Source of the DNA: Verrucomicrobiota bacterium
GTDB lineage: Bacteria; Verrucomicrobiota; Verrucomicrobiia; Limisphaerales; J093
Length of the DNA stretch: 64,000 nucleotides
Reading direction: 5' to 3'
Assembly: GCA_027493615.1 (NCBI GenBank)
Contig: JAOSKK010000001.1
Location: forward strand, 859,629-923,628
Of this stretch, positions 1 to 10,371 are shown in pieces. How positions within the stretch are numbered: position 1 is the first letter of the stretch; each line of letters starts with the position of its first letter. The notes under the pieces were generated by a model. That model was given only the letters and a program-made list of their open reading frames with translations, made no database searches and was not told the origin of the DNA. A program made the position numbers and the translations under genes.

Positions 1-176
1 GTGACCCTGTTTTATCTCGAACAGAAATCGTACGAACAGGTGGCGGCTGTGCTGGGGTTGCCGTTGGGGACGGTCAAGACGTTTCTCTTCCGCGCCCGCA
101 AGTCGCTGCTGGATCTGGCGCAACGGCAGTCCTGTCTGCCGGCATCGCCGGTGCCTTCCCCTCGCCTTCCTCCTGA
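1..176 (+). CDS. ECF-type RNA polymerase sigma factor, C-terminal part
   Basis: Only the end of this gene lies in the window. The first 45 codons read as sigma-70 region 4: a short helix with YLEQKSYEQVA, then LGLPLGTVKTFLFRAR, the helix-turn-helix that contacts the -35 element. The frame open at position 1 runs on without a stop far into the next gene. A one-base correction in the C4 run near 160 brings in the TGA at 174-176, six bases before the next ATG, so a frameshift is likely. The next gene is a zinc-finger anti-sigma factor, the usual partner. Which stress or signal the pair answers cannot be read here. Confidence 0.85.
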   Translation, partial: DPVLSRTEIVRTGGGCAGVAVGDGQDVSLPRPQVAAGSGATAVLSAGIAGAFPSPSS

Positions 177-181
177 ACGTC

Positions 182-724
182 ATGGCCTGCCCCGCTTTCG
201 AGGTTCTCATCGCGGACTGGCTGGAAGGACACCTTCCACCGGGGGAGGCGTCGAACGTGGTGCGGCACCTCGAGGGATGCCACCAGTGTGCCGAGTTTGC
301 GCGGCAATGGCGGGTGCTCGATGCCGGGCTCAGCCGGGTGCTGCGTCCGCCCGCGTTATCGGCTGGCTTCCAGCAACGGCTGTGGCAGCGCATCGCAACC
401 GATGGTCTCGCCCACGATCCAGCGAACCGCGAGGAACTCAAGGAGCGAACGCAAGCGGAATACGAGCGGATCTTGACCCGGATGCAGCGGCGGGTCTGGT
501 CGTTCGGGGCGGTGCTCGACACCCTCGGTTTGGGGCTGTTGGTGGCCGCGACGGCGACGGCCGCGGTGGTGCACGCTCCGAAGCTGCTGCAAGCCCTCCC
601 GCCCGAGCTGCAGGGGCGATTTCCCTCGCCGCTTTGGCTTGGGGCGGTTTTGGGGGTCGCGGTGCTGGTGCTCGGCGTGCTGGCGGTGTGCCGGCGGCCG
701 GGACGACTGCGTTCCTGGCTCTGA
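182..724 (+). CDS. Anti-sigma factor with zinc finger and membrane segments
   Basis: 180 aa. The N-terminus carries the zinc-binding pattern H29-x3-C33-x2-C36 (HLEGCHQC) of the zf-HC2 anti-sigma fold, followed by a helical stretch rich in charged residues (about 70-105). Two hydrophobic segments, about 110-132 and 150-170, would anchor it in the inner membrane with the zinc finger in the cytoplasm. It starts six bases after the end of the ECF sigma gene, so the two are surely co-transcribed. By family knowledge it holds the sigma factor inactive at the membrane until a signal arrives. The gene is intact and ends convergently, five bases from the metalloprotease gene. Confidence 0.85.
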   Translation: MACPAFEVLIADWLEGHLPPGEASNVVRHLEGCHQCAEFARQWRVLDAGLSRVLRPPALSAGFQQRLWQRIATDGLAHDPANREELKERTQAEYERILTRMQRRVWSFGAVLDTLGLGLLVAATATAAVVHAPKLLQALPPELQGRFPSPLWLGAVLGVAVLVLGVLAVCRRPGRLRSWL

Positions 725-729
725 GCGCG

Positions 730-3669
730 TCAGTAGTTCAGGGCCGGCGCGTTGGTTTGGCCGATCCGGATGATGATGGGCGTGCTGCTGGCGCCGGCGC
801 TGGCGTTGAGCACGTAGCCGGCATCCAGGGCCTTGTCGATGCGCAGGCGCGTTTCCGAGAAGTGCGCCTTGGTGTAGGTGTCGAGCCCGGAGTGTTCCTG
901 GGCCTGGGCCAGGCGCGTGCTGAGCTGGCGCAGGTGGAGGAGGGCGAGGTTGGCGATGGGCTTGTGCGAGGCCTGCCGCCAGCTCTCGGGCATGCTCAGA
1001 TCGATGAGCCGCTCGACGTACTCGCGTTGGAGGTTGCGGCGCAGGCTCGAGATCATGGGTTGGCGGTTCGAGTAGGTGCCGGGTCCCAGGTCGAGTTCGG
1101 ACCACACCTCGGCCTCGAGGGTCTTGAGGATCTCGGGCAGGGTGATCATGTCCTCGGTGGCCGGGGTGAGGAACTCGTTGTCATAGACGCGACCCAGCGT
1201 GCCCGGGTTGAGCAGGCGGGTGAGCAACGTCGATTGGATCCCCATGATGCGGTCGTGCACGGGCCAGGTCGGGTCCTCGAAGGACGCCGAGTACTGATCC
1301 AGCCACTTGTCCACCGTCATGCGCCGCAGCAGCTCGGGGGTGAGGCCAAAAGCGGCGTCGCGGAAGCCGTTTTCAAGGACGAAACGCAGGGCGTCGCGCT
1401 GGTCCTTGACGGGCACGACCTCGATGGGGGTGCGATTGCCCGGGTCGCCTTTCTTGTCCCGGTTGACGAAAGCGCCGCCGAGCCAGCCGGCCATCATGCC
1501 GAGGGCGCGGGTCTGGAGGGCGAGCGTCATCTCGTAACCGTAACGGGCGCGGGCCCAGCTCTGACCGTCCTTGACGAACTTGTCGACAAGGCGTTCGCGA
1601 TGGAAGCGGGCGAGTTCGAGCTGGCGTTTGGCGTAGTTCAGAGGGTCGGCGGCGAAGTCATAGCGGCGGGCAAAGGGGTCGGGGCCGAGGGTGTCCTCGT
1701 CGGTGGCGTAGGTGAGCTCCGGCTCGGAGGTCCGCTGCAGGATGGACTTGAGATCGTCCGGCTTCTCGGCGAGGGGCGTAGCCGTACTCGATGGCCCAGA
1801 AGTCGTAGGGGCCGATGTCGATCATCCCGTAGTCGCCCTGCTGGTCACGGTCTTCCCAGTTGAAGATGTTGACGGGGAGATAGTCCATGACCGAGCCGGC
1901 GAAGGGTTTCTTGCCCTTGACCTCGGGGCTGTTGATCTGCTCGAGGGTGTAGATGCTCGAGGAGCGGAAGTTGTGGCGCAGGCCGAGGGTGTGTCCGACC
2001 TCGTGGGCGACGAGCTCGGCCACCAACGGGCCGACGAACCACTCGGGGATGCCGTCCAGCAGGGCCTCGGGCTTGGTTTCCTTCTTCTTCTCCTCTTTCT
2101 TCTTCTCCTCCGCCGGTTTGTCGCCGGTGGCGGGATCGCCGTCTTTGGGGGTTCCTCGGCGGGCAGGGACTCGAGCATCAGGTCGAAGGCGAAGCGCATG
2201 GCGGCGAGGTCAAGGGCCTTGCACTCGGCGGCGCGACAAAGACCATTGAACTGGCTGGTGCGACCCACGAGGCCGTCGAAGTCGTCGTCGCCGACGAGGG
2301 TGGGGTCGACGGTGGCCATGGGATGCCCTCCGTATTCGAGGGGGCCGCGCTGGCGGAAGGCGGTCATGAGGGCGTCGCGGTTGGCCGGCGGGGCGAGGCG
2401 TATCCGGGGGTCCCACTGCGGTCGGGTCTGGAGCCAGGCGAGGGTGGCGGGGCTGAGGCCTTCCATGGCCAGCGGGGGGATGGTCTCGTTGAACTGGCGC
2501 CAGTAATGCCGGATCCAGCCATCGGTGAGGATGATGTCGGCGTCGAGGATTTCGCCGGTCAACGGGTCGACGCGGCTGGGGCCGATGGCGGTGCCGATGT
2601 CGTTGTTGAGCCAGCGGACGAAGTTGTAGCGGACGTCCTCGGGGTCCTTCTCCATGTGGGCGCCGGTGGCGGCGTCCTGGTAGTAGACCTCGATGGCGTT
2701 GGCGATGCCGACTTTTTCGAAGGCCTTGTTCCACATGAGGACGCCTTCGCGGACCCAGCGGCGGTAGCGGATCGGGGTGGTGTGTTCGAGGTAGAAGACG
2801 ATGGGATTCTTCGGCGGGCTGACCTGGATCTTGGGGTCGGCCTTCTCGAGGTGCCAGCGGTTGATATAGCGGACCTGGTTCTCCTCGGCCTGGTACTTGC
2901 CCAGGTCGCGGAAGCCGGTGGTGAAGTAGCCCACGCGTTCGTCGGCGACCCGGGGTTTGTAGGCCGGGTTGGGTCGGATCTCGCTGATCGAGTAGTGCAG
3001 GGTCTTCAAGAAGCCGTCGCGCATGGGCAGTTCGAAGGCGAGCTCGACGTTGCCGGGGAAGGCCTTCGCCGTCTTGATGGTGGCGAGCTGCGTCCGCGCG
3101 CCGGCCACCATCGGGCCGAAGAAACGACCGGCCTCACCCACGAGGAGCGCGTCCATGTCGATGATGGGGCCCTGGCCCGGGACGAGGCCGAGGATGGGGA
3201 CATCCACGATGACGCGGTCAGTGAAGAGGCGCTGGACGCTGGCCTTGGACTCCGGCTCGCCGGTCGAGCGGATGTCGAGGTTGGGCGTGAGGAGGACCAT
3301 GCGTTTGTCCTGGCGGCGCCAATAGACGTACATGTCACCGGCCTGGAGGCCGGCGTAGCGCTCGCCGCTGGCCACGGTGAGGGCGATGAAGAACTTCTTC
3401 TCGGCGAACTTTTCCGGGAAGACGGCCAGCATCTGGTTGTCCCGGCGGCGGACCCAGATCTGGAGGAGGCTCGGGGTTTTCTCGAGCGAGGAGATGATCT
3501 GCTCGTGGTCCTTCAGCACTTCGGTGTGGGGCGGGAAGTCGGGCTTGGGAGTGGCGCCGGCCGGCGGGTCGGCGGCTGGGGCCTGCGCCTGCAGGGTCAG
3601 GGCCAGCAAGACCCCGGCGCCGAAGGTGACACCCAGCCGGGCGGTAAACGCGAAACAGGCTTTGAGCAT
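730..3669 (-). CDS. Secreted zinc-dependent metalloprotease (DUF5117/DUF4953 type)
   Basis: About 979 aa once frames are joined. The start at 3669 gives a signal peptide with a hydrophobic core (FGAGVLLALTLQAQA). The body matches the long DUF5117-type proteases, with the zinc site HEVGHTLGLRH (HExxHxxGxxH) near residue 555 and a Met-turn-like SVMDYLPVN soon after. Two frame changes occur: near 2147, where one base is missing from a G5 run, and near 1778 in a C4 run (one extra or two missing). Just before the zinc motif is a linker rich in Lys and Glu. It probably acts in the periplasm or at the cell surface; the substrate is unknown. The 186 bases upstream of its start show nothing notable. 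Confidence 0.85.
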
Positions 3670-3855
3670 AGACAGGATCGGTTGGAAGGCGGACGAGGCC
3701 GCGGGACACGGTTGCTCTGCCGCTTTCGCGGCAGAGGCTATACTCGCGAATCGCGCGGCCGACAAGCGGAGACACGCGGCTTTCTGCGGTGGGCGGCCGG
3801 ACTTGGTTGTCGCCGGGCGGCGGACGCGGGCCCAACCCGGGAGGGCGACCCGGCT

Positions 3856-4872
3856 TTAATAGGTCAAGAGCCGGAGCAGACGCTCGCCGGCGGCGGTGAG
3901 CTGCCAGCGGCCTGCCCGGTGCTGGACCAGTTTGCCGCACGGTCGCGCCCGCTGTTCGGCTTCGTCCACCGAAAGGAGCTGGAACCTGGCCGAACCGGGG
4001 ATTTCCGAGGCGGCGCGGGGGGTGAGGCGGATGGGCAGACCGTGGTAGTTGAGTGCGATTTCGTAACCTGCCACCCCCTCGGCGCGCGCCTTCGGATTGG
4101 GAGCGACGAGTTGGGGATAGCGCCGCAGCCAGGAGAAATCAGTGGCGCGCACCACGACGCGGCACAATTCGGTCTGCTGGGTGACGAGGCGGACGAGACT
4201 GAAGTTGGTGCGGAGCCGGAGTTGTTCGTGGAAGACGCGGAACGGGTCAAGTCCAAGGAAATTGCGGCCGTTGAACTCGCCATGGTCGTTGCGCTGGCCG
4301 GGCTCGTGCTGCTGGTGCCAGGCCGTGAAACGGTCGCTGATGCGGAGGTTCAGCTCGAAGTGGAGGTGGGCCCGTTCCTTGGAGATGCTCTGGCGCGTGT
4401 TGGTGCTCCGCCCCAGCGTGCCCAGGCGCTCCCCGGCCCGGACGGTCTTGCCGACGGCGAGATCGGGCGCGATGGCGCTCAGGTGGGCGTAGGTCGAATA
4501 GATCTCCAGACCCTGGACGCGGTGCTGGAGGATCACATAGCGCCCGAAATTGGAGAGGCCGGGTTTCTCGTTGATGTAGACCACCACGCCCGCGGCCGTG
4601 GCGGTGACCGGGTCGGTCGGCTCCCCGCGGGTGTCGCGCTGGACACTCAGGATGTCCCAGCCTTCGTGGAACTGCTGTCCGTCGGTGCGCACACAGCCGA
4701 AGGTGCCGCTGGTCCAGGGTTTGCCGACCGTGCCGGCGAAGAAGCGTTCCTCGCCGTCGGCCTGCAGAAGGGCGCGGTTGGGGGTGGGCAGGTAGAAGGG
4801 TTGGGCGAGCGCGACTCCGCCCGCGGCGGCCAGGTTCAGGAGGCAGAGCGCGAGCCTCGCGGCCGGGCTCAT
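3856..4872 (-). CDS. M23 family (LytM-type) metallopeptidase, exported
   Basis: 338 aa, intact. A signal peptide (residues 1-24, ending in ALAQ) precedes a peptidase M23 domain at roughly 35-220. The zinc ligands are visible in FHEGWD (His and Asp) and in the HLHF motif (HxH). A C-terminal region of about 110 residues has no family I recognise. M23 enzymes cut peptide cross-bridges of peptidoglycan or act as regulators of amidases. The gene overlaps the upstream lipoprotein gene through ATGA (4869-4872), so the two are translationally coupled and probably work together in the envelope. Confidence 0.85.
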   Translation of the reverse strand: MSPAARLALCLLNLAAAGGVALAQPFYLPTPNRALLQADGEERFFAGTVGKPWTSGTFGCVRTDGQQFHEGWDILSVQRDTRGEPTDPVTATAAGVVVYINEKPGLSNFGRYVILQHRVQGLEIYSTYAHLSAIAPDLAVGKTVRAGERLGTLGRSTNTRQSISKERAHLHFELNLRISDRFTAWHQQHEPGQRNDHGEFNGRNFLGLDPFRVFHEQLRLRTNFSLVRLVTQQTELCRVVVRATDFSWLRRYPQLVAPNPKARAEGVAGYEIALNYHGLPIRLTPRAASEIPGSARFQLLSVDEAEQRARPCGKLVQHRAGRWQLTAAGERLLRLLTY

Positions 4873-5424
4873 AGGGGGCTTCTTTCTTGTTGGCTTTGCC
4901 AGGCTTGGGCTGATTGCCGAGCTTGACCGCCACATTGTTGAGGCCGCGGACGATGCGGTCGGCTTCCTCGCGGGTGGCGTCCGGGGTGAAAACCAATACA
5001 CCGTCCCGGATGCGGCTGCCCATTTTGGGGGCCGCCAGCCAGCGCCCTCGGTGAACATCGCGTAGATGGCGATGCGCTGGCCACGGTAGGTCGAACTGGC
5101 ACTCTCGAGCACCAGCGTGCCGCGGAAGTCGTACTTCACCCGGATGGCGAACCCGCCCACGACCTCCACGACATCCGCCCGTTCGATGTGGCCCTCGTCC
5201 AGGAAGGGTTCCTTACTGATACGCACGAGCATCGGCGATTTGCGGTAGATCGGCACCACCGCCGTTTTGGTGCCCGTGGTGTCATGTTCGGTCTCGAGAT
5301 AGAGCCGCAGCGAGCTGGCCTCCTTTTCCCGCTGCTTGGCCTCCGAACTCTTGCAGCCCACCAGCAGCAAGCCCAGAACGACCGCGCCGAGATAGATGTT
5401 GATGCCGCGCAGGCGTGAATTCAT
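4869..5424 (-). CDS. Lipoprotein with SecD P1-head-like domain
   Basis: About 185 aa after correction. It begins with a lipoprotein signal (GLLLVGC lipobox, Cys near residue 22). The remainder resembles the P1 head subdomain of SecD/SecDF: VVEVVGGFAIRVKYDFRGT followed by YRGQRIAIYAMF. There are no further membrane segments, so it is a free-standing head on a lipid anchor rather than a translocase. One-base losses near 5045 (G run) and 4875 (C5 run) break the frame; fixing the second gives a TGA that overlaps the ATG of the M23 peptidase gene. The pairing suggests a role in envelope biogenesis, which is inference. Confidence 0.7.
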
Positions 5425-5469
5425 ACTCCGCTCAAACAAACGGAAGCGCATCGCGAAGTAAAGACCCAT

Positions 5470-5726
5470 ATGGGCAGGCAGTACAACAAACTCGAGCACC
5501 GGAAGCGTCGACAACGGCGTTTGAAGCGACTGAAGGCCCGCGCCAAGGGGTCCCCCACCGCCGCCACCAAGCCGGCTGCTTCAGCCAAAGCGGCCGTCAC
5601 AGCCCCGGCAGTCCCCACGCTCACGGCCCCTCCCGCGCCTGAACCCGCTCCCCGGTTTCGCCTGCGCCGCCTGCCCCGACCACGCCCGATTCCGCCTCGG
5701 CCTCGACGGTCGCCACACCCGCCTGA
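5470..5726 (+). CDS. Small basic protein starting MGRQYNK (conserved in Verrucomicrobia)
   Basis: About 85 aa. The first 27 residues are strongly basic (MGRQYNKLEHRKRRQRRLKR), then an Ala/Pro/Thr-rich tail. I recall similar MGRQYNK proteins in many Verrucomicrobia, always without known function; the basic head suggests binding to nucleic acid or the ribosome. A one-base loss in the C4 run near 5651 puts the rest out of frame. Corrected, the tail reads PAPPVSPAPPAPTTP and ends at TGA 5724-5726. It is divergent from the lipoprotein gene, with 45 bases between the starts. Confidence 0.65.
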
Positions 5727-5842
5727 GCCGCGCCGGCGAGCGTCATCGCCGACCGGCGGTTCTTGGGGTCCGCCAGCCCACACGAGTCGGGCGGAGAGGC
5801 GATTGGACAAGAGCTGAATGCCGCCTGTGAACTAGGGCCCGT

Positions 5843-7545
5843 ATGCTGCTGCCGGCCGAAGACGCCGCTCTGTTCTTCAAGTTGCACTGCGCGTTGATGC
5901 AGTTTGTCAACGAGCAGCTCAAGGTCGTTGGGGTTCCTGAATCGGTGACACCCTATGCCGCGCTTCCCGTCGGGCAACGGCGTCAAGTGGTCGAGGCATT
6001 GGTCAGTCGGCTGGATCTGATCGACGCATTCATCGCGGCCAACCCCGCCAGGTTGTCTCCGGAGGAACTGGAGATCGTGTCTTCCTGGCGCCATCTGGTG
6101 TCCGGGCGCTTCATTGCGCTGCGGCAGCTCCAGAAGCATATGATCCTTCTTGCCTGCCAGGGGACGCCGACTGCCTACGGGCTCGTGGCGCTGGTTGATC
6201 CGATGGAACGGGTGATCCCGATGCCCCTGCCGGCGATGATCGAGACGGTGTTGCTGCCGTTTCGCGGGAAGATCACTTACGATGGGATCATCAGTTCATT
6301 CAACGTGACGTTTGGTCCCGGATCCCGTCGGCGCTTCGAGCAGAACCTTCGGATCGCCAAGGCAAGCCACCGTCTCCTCACCTCTTTGCCCGAGACGCCA
6401 GCCAAAGAACTACACGGCGCTCTCCCGGAACCGAAGCGGGACAGGGCACCTCGACCGGCTGGCCCAAGTCCGCGTGAGGTCCTCACGGAAGTCGTGGGGA
6501 TGATGGATGACTTCTGCCAAAGGCGTCTCAACGAGGAATACGCGGCGCTGTGCCGGAAGCTGGCGGAGAAGCTGGCCGGCAAGCGGCCCTCGCCGCTGCT
6601 CCGAGGCCAGCCTGCAACTTGGGCGTGTGGCATCCTCCGCACCATCGGATGGGTGAACTTCCTCGCCGACCGTTCCCAGTCGCCCCACCTGAAGCTCCCG
6701 GAGATTGACCGGGCGTTCGGCGTGGCCGAGAGCACCGGCCAGGGCAAGGCCAAGGCGATCCGCCGACTGCTGAGGATCCACCAGTTCGACCACCGCTGGA
6801 TGCTCCCGAGCCGTTGGGAGAGCGACCCGATCATCTGGACCCTGCAGGATTCGAGAGGGTTCATGGTCGATATCCGCCAACAGCCCGTGGCCATGCAGCG
6901 GGAGGCCTTCCGGCAGGGGTTGATTCCGTATGTTCCGGCAGACCGCGCCGCCGCGGCCGTCCAGGCGCAAGTCGCAACCTCAAGCTCGCGCCGTCTCTTT
7001 CAGTTCAAGATCGCGCTGCGAGAGATCGAACCGACGGTCTGGCGCCGCATCCAGGTCCTGGACGACACGTGGGATCGACTCCACGAGCATTTCCAGACGG
7101 CCATGGGCTGGACCAACTCCCACCTGCACGAGTTCCTCATTCCAGGGCCGGCGCTGCGGCGACCCTGAATTGCTCCACGATGACTTCGAACCGCGGGCGT
7201 GTCTCGATTCCACGCGAACGCTCATGAGCGCAGTCTTGCCGGAGGACGGCTCACCTCTCTCCTTTGAGTATCACTACGACTTCGGCGACGGCTGGGTGCA
7301 TGACGTGCTCTTCGAAGGCTGTCCGCCGCCGCAGCCGGGGACGGTTTATCCTCAGTGCCTGGAAGGAGAACGCGCCTGTCCGCCCGAGGATGTCGGCGGG
7401 ATCAGCGGCTACGCCGAGTATCTTGCGGCGATGGCCGATCCGGCTCACGAAAGCCATCAGGAAATGCTGGACTGGAGAGGTCCGTTCGATCCGAACGCTT
7501 TCGATGCGCGCCGGACCACCCACGTCATGCAAGAAGGTCTCCTGA
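5843..7545 (+). CDS. DUF6398 and plasmid pRiA4b ORF-3 family protein
   Basis: About 565 aa. Residues 1-200 are a helical region I cannot name. About 215-300 is the DUF6398 region (MMDDFCQRRLNEEYAALC through RAFGVAESTGQGKAKAI). From about 390 it is the pRiA4b ORF-3 fold: FQFKIALREIEPTVWRRI, CGDPELL, YDFGDGWVHDVLFEG and YPQCLEGERACPPEDVGG. A frame change near 7146 splits that last domain; after it the reading moves forward one base. The exact C-terminus is uncertain because a second shift is needed near 7540 to reach the TGA at 7543-7545; the uncorrected frame has no stop for another 830 bases. The role is unknown. This family is common on plasmids and in mobile regions. Confidence 0.7.
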
Positions 7546-7719
7546 CTGGCGGAAGGCAGGGGAGTTCAAACCCTAGCCCTGGCTCGGCGGGGGTCCGGCT
7601 CCCGGGCTCCTTGGGTCCAGCGAGGGCGGGGGTCGGGTCCGGAGACCTGGCCAGCCACATGGCTCGGTCCCCGCTCGGGGATTGTCACCTCGCCTCAGTT
7701 CTGGCAGCCTGCGCGTTCC

Positions 7720-8375
7720 GTGCAGCATTCCTCACCACCGCAACGGCTCGAGTGGCTGGTCTGGGCGACGATCGGACTCGCCGTCGGACTGGTGCTTGGC
7801 GCGTATGGCTATTCCCGGCTGGGTTCCGCGGGGTCGGGCCGGGAAGAGCCGCCCCTGCCGGTGTTGGCCCGCGTCACGGGGTTCGACCTGACCAATCACC
7901 TGGGCCAGGCGATTTCGGCCGCGGATCTGCGGGGGCAACCCTGGTTGGCAGGGATCATTTTCACCCGTTGCCCAGGGCCCTGCGTGCGGCTGACGCGCAA
8001 TCTGGTCGCTTTGCAGGGCCAGGTGCCCGCCACGACGGGTCTGCGGTTCCTGCTGTTGACGGCCGATCCCCAGTACGACGTGCCGGTGGTGTTACGGCAG
8101 TACGGGGAGCGCGGGGCGCCGATCCCGGCCGGTGGCAGTTCGTGACCGGGCCCCAGGCCCGGCTGTACCGCCTGGCGACCGAGCAGCTCCTGCTGGCCGT
8201 GGCCGAGAACCCGGAGCCCGAGACGGCGTCGCCGCAGGACTTGTTCTTGCACACGACCAAGGTCGTGCTGGTCGATCGCCAGGGCCAGGTGCGGGCGGCC
8301 TACGACGGCGAGGATCCGGAGGCGCTCCGCCGTGTGCCCGATGACCTGCGCCGGCTGGCGCGGGAGGGTTCCTGA
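7720..8375 (+). CDS. SCO1/SenC family copper protein for cytochrome oxidase assembly
   Basis: About 218 aa with a GTG start. One membrane anchor lies at residues 10-30 (WLVWATIGLAVGLVLGAYG), then a thioredoxin-like domain outside the membrane. The copper ligands are visible as FTRCPGPC (CxxxC) and a late His in FLHTTKVVLVD. A one-base loss near 8132 (GCCGGTGG) breaks the frame; the restored reading continues GWQFVTGP to the TGA at 8373-8375. SCO proteins deliver copper to the CuA site of cytochrome c oxidase. The next gene, DUF420, is the usual companion and starts 35 bases downstream. Confidence 0.85.
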
Positions 8376-8410
8376 GACCGTGTGATCTCGGCTCGCGCCC
8401 GCCGCTCGTG

Positions 8411-8860
8411 ATGAATGTCACCGATCTTCCCGCGCTGAATGCTGCGCTGAACGCCGTGAGCACGGTGTTCCTGCTGCTGGGCTACCGCTTCATCCGGGAA
8501 GGGCGGCAGACGGCGCACCGCAACTGCATGCTGGCCGCGTGCGGCACCAGCGTCCTGTTCCTGGCCAGCTACGTGACGTACCACGTGTTGCGCCGGCAGA
8601 TGACGGGCTCGGCCCACACGACGTTTGCGGAGCCGGCCTGGTTTCGGCCGGTCTACCTGGTGATTCTGTTCACCCATCTGGTGGGGGCGATGGCCATTGT
8701 CCCGCTGGTGCTGGTGACGCTGTGGCGGGCGTTGCGGGGTCGGTTCGAAGCTCACCGACGCTTGGCACACTGGACCTGGCCGCTGTGGCTGTACGTGTCG
8801 CTGACCGGCGTGCTGATCTACCTCCTGCTGTATCAGATCTTCCCTCAGACCCACCCGTGA
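8411..8860 (+). CDS. DUF420 membrane protein (cytochrome oxidase biogenesis)
   Basis: 149 aa, intact. Four hydrophobic segments: about 8-25, 40-62, 78-102 and 122-142. His residues at the membrane edges (YVTYHVLRR, FTHLVGAM, HRRLAHWTW) match the DUF420/CtaM-like family that helps mature haem-copper oxidases. It sits directly after the SCO1-like gene and its stop overlaps the start of the next gene (GTGA at 8857-8860). A GTG one codon upstream (8408) is an alternative start. The oxidase subunits are not in this window. Confidence 0.85.
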   Translation: MNVTDLPALNAALNAVSTVFLLLGYRFIREGRQTAHRNCMLAACGTSVLFLASYVTYHVLRRQMTGSAHTTFAEPAWFRPVYLVILFTHLVGAMAIVPLVLVTLWRALRGRFEAHRRLAHWTWPLWLYVSLTGVLIYLLLYQIFPQTHP

Positions 8861-9933
8861 ACATCGCCATCATCGGCTGCGGCGGCATCACGCTGCAGAA
8901 TCACCTTCCTGGCCTTGCCTTGTGTCCGGACACCCGCGTCGTAGCGCTGTGCGATGCCGATCCCGTCGCGCTCGAACGCGCCCGCAGCCAGACGGGGGTG
9001 TCGGTGGTCTCGACGCGGTACGAGGAGATCGTCGGGCGCGAGGACGTCGAGGCCGTGATCATCGCCACGCCGAATGTGACGCATGCGCCGGTTGCCCATG
9101 CCGCGCTGGCGGCGGGCAAGCATGTGCTGTGCGAGAAGCCCATCGGCATGAATGCGGTCGAGGCGTGGGGCATGGTCGAGGCGGCGGAGCGGGCGCGGGT
9201 GCGGCACATGACGGCGTTCACCTACCGCTTCGTGCCGGCGATGCGCTACCTGAGCCACCTGGTGACGCGAGGTGTGCTGGGCGAGATCCGGCACTATCGG
9301 TCGTGCCGGCTGCAGGACTGGGGCACGCGGAACCTGGGGTGGCGTCAGGTCCGCAGGCTGGCGGGGACCGGCGAACTGGGTGACATGCTGTCGCATCGCA
9401 TCGACTTTGCGCATCTGTTGGTGGGGCCGATGCGGCGGTTGGTGGCCCACCTCAAGAACCTCACGCCGTTGCGGGAGGGCGCGGTCAACGACACAGACGA
9501 TTGGGTGGCGATGCTGGCGGATTTCCAGTGTGGCGCCACCGGCGTGCTCGAAAGCAGCAAGCTGGCGAGCGGTCGGAACGAGAGCTGGCGAAGCCTGGAC
9601 TCGGTGGAACTCAACGGCAGTCGCGCGTCGGTTGTGTTCATCACGGGCAAGTGGAACGAGCTGCAGATGGGGCGGCAGGGCGGGCCGGGGCTTGAGATCC
9701 TGCCGGTGCCGCGCGAGTTCTGGACGTGGCCGGGGTCGCCGCGTGACCCGGGGGTGGGGGATCCGCTGGTGACGTTTCGGTATGACCAAGCGTTTGAGTT
9801 TGTGGACGCCATCCGCAACCAGCGCCCGTGTGTGCCCAGCTTCGTGGACGGCGCCCGGGCACTGGCCGTCATGGATGCCGCCGTGCGGTCGGCCGAGACC
9901 TGGCAATGGGTCGAGCTGAAGCCGGAGGGGTGA
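8857..9933 (+). CDS. Gfo/Idh/MocA family NAD(P)-dependent oxidoreductase
   Basis: 358 aa, intact, GTG start overlapping the DUF420 stop. The N-terminal Rossmann fold shows IAIIGCGGI and the family hallmark CEKPIG near residue 93. The C-terminal alpha/beta domain continues with HLVTRGVLGEIRHYRSCRLQDWG, and the HRIDFAHLL segment supplies the usual catalytic-site His/Asp region. There is no export signal, so it is cytoplasmic. Such enzymes oxidise or reduce sugars, inositols or sugar acids; the substrate cannot be told. The overlap with a cytochrome oxidase assembly gene looks like chance packing rather than a shared pathway. Confidence 0.85.
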   Translation: MNIAIIGCGGITLQNHLPGLALCPDTRVVALCDADPVALERARSQTGVSVVSTRYEEIVGREDVEAVIIATPNVTHAPVAHAALAAGKHVLCEKPIGMNAVEAWGMVEAAERARVRHMTAFTYRFVPAMRYLSHLVTRGVLGEIRHYRSCRLQDWGTRNLGWRQVRRLAGTGELGDMLSHRIDFAHLLVGPMRRLVAHLKNLTPLREGAVNDTDDWVAMLADFQCGATGVLESSKLASGRNESWRSLDSVELNGSRASVVFITGKWNELQMGRQGGPGLEILPVPREFWTWPGSPRDPGVGDPLVTFRYDQAFEFVDAIRNQRPCVPSFVDGARALAVMDAAVRSAETWQWVELKPEG

Positions 9934-10371
9934 CGGACCGCTGGGAAGAAGGAGACATCAACACCCAACGTTCAAGGGAAGCCACCTGTTCCTGCCGGAC
10001 CTGCGCGCGGGCCATGAACCGCGGAGGGTCCAGGCTGGAAGCCCGCACCACAGGTTCAGGGAGCGCCTCCCTCAGCCCAATCCCTGATGTTCGCAATCGG
10101 CGGAGAATCCAAGACGGGGCGTCCCTCCACCGATGACGAACCTCGGGGATTGGGGGAGTGACGGGTCGGGCGGTTCATGGGGAGTTCCGGGCTGACCTCA
10201 CTGAATCCGCCCCTCGAACCGACCAGGCACCGCCGGTTTGACTCCTGCTCCTGCTCTTTGAGGTCGCCGCCCTCGGCGAGAAGCGTCGCGCAGGGAGTGC
10301 GACGGTTGGCAGGCGCGCTTGGGGATAGGAAGCGGCAGGCTGGAAGCCGGCACCCCACGATCCAGGCAGAC
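9934..10371. other. Non-coding spacer between convergent genes
   Basis: 438 bases between the ends of the Gfo/Idh gene and mutL with no convincing gene. It holds a family A palindrome (10071-10158). It also holds two copies of a short direct repeat, AGGCTGGAAGCC followed by GCACC, at 10032-10050 and 10337-10354. The palindrome could serve as a transcription barrier for both neighbours. Confidence 0.6.
10071..10158. repeat. Dispersed palindromic element, family A, copy 1
   Basis: Inverted repeat with arms 10071-10099 (core CCCAATCCCTGATGTTCG) and 10131-10158 (core CGAACCTCGGGGATTGGG) around a loop of about 30 bases. The arms pair over about 28 bases with a few mismatches. The second copy is at 27369-27455. 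It lies between convergent genes. Confidence 0.75.

Noticed and set aside
2323..4926. An 867-codon open frame opposite the metalloprotease and M23 genes
   Set aside because: It mirrors the real genes on the other strand and has the low-complexity Gly/Glu/Val make-up of an antisense shadow in high-GC DNA; no motif or ribosome site.
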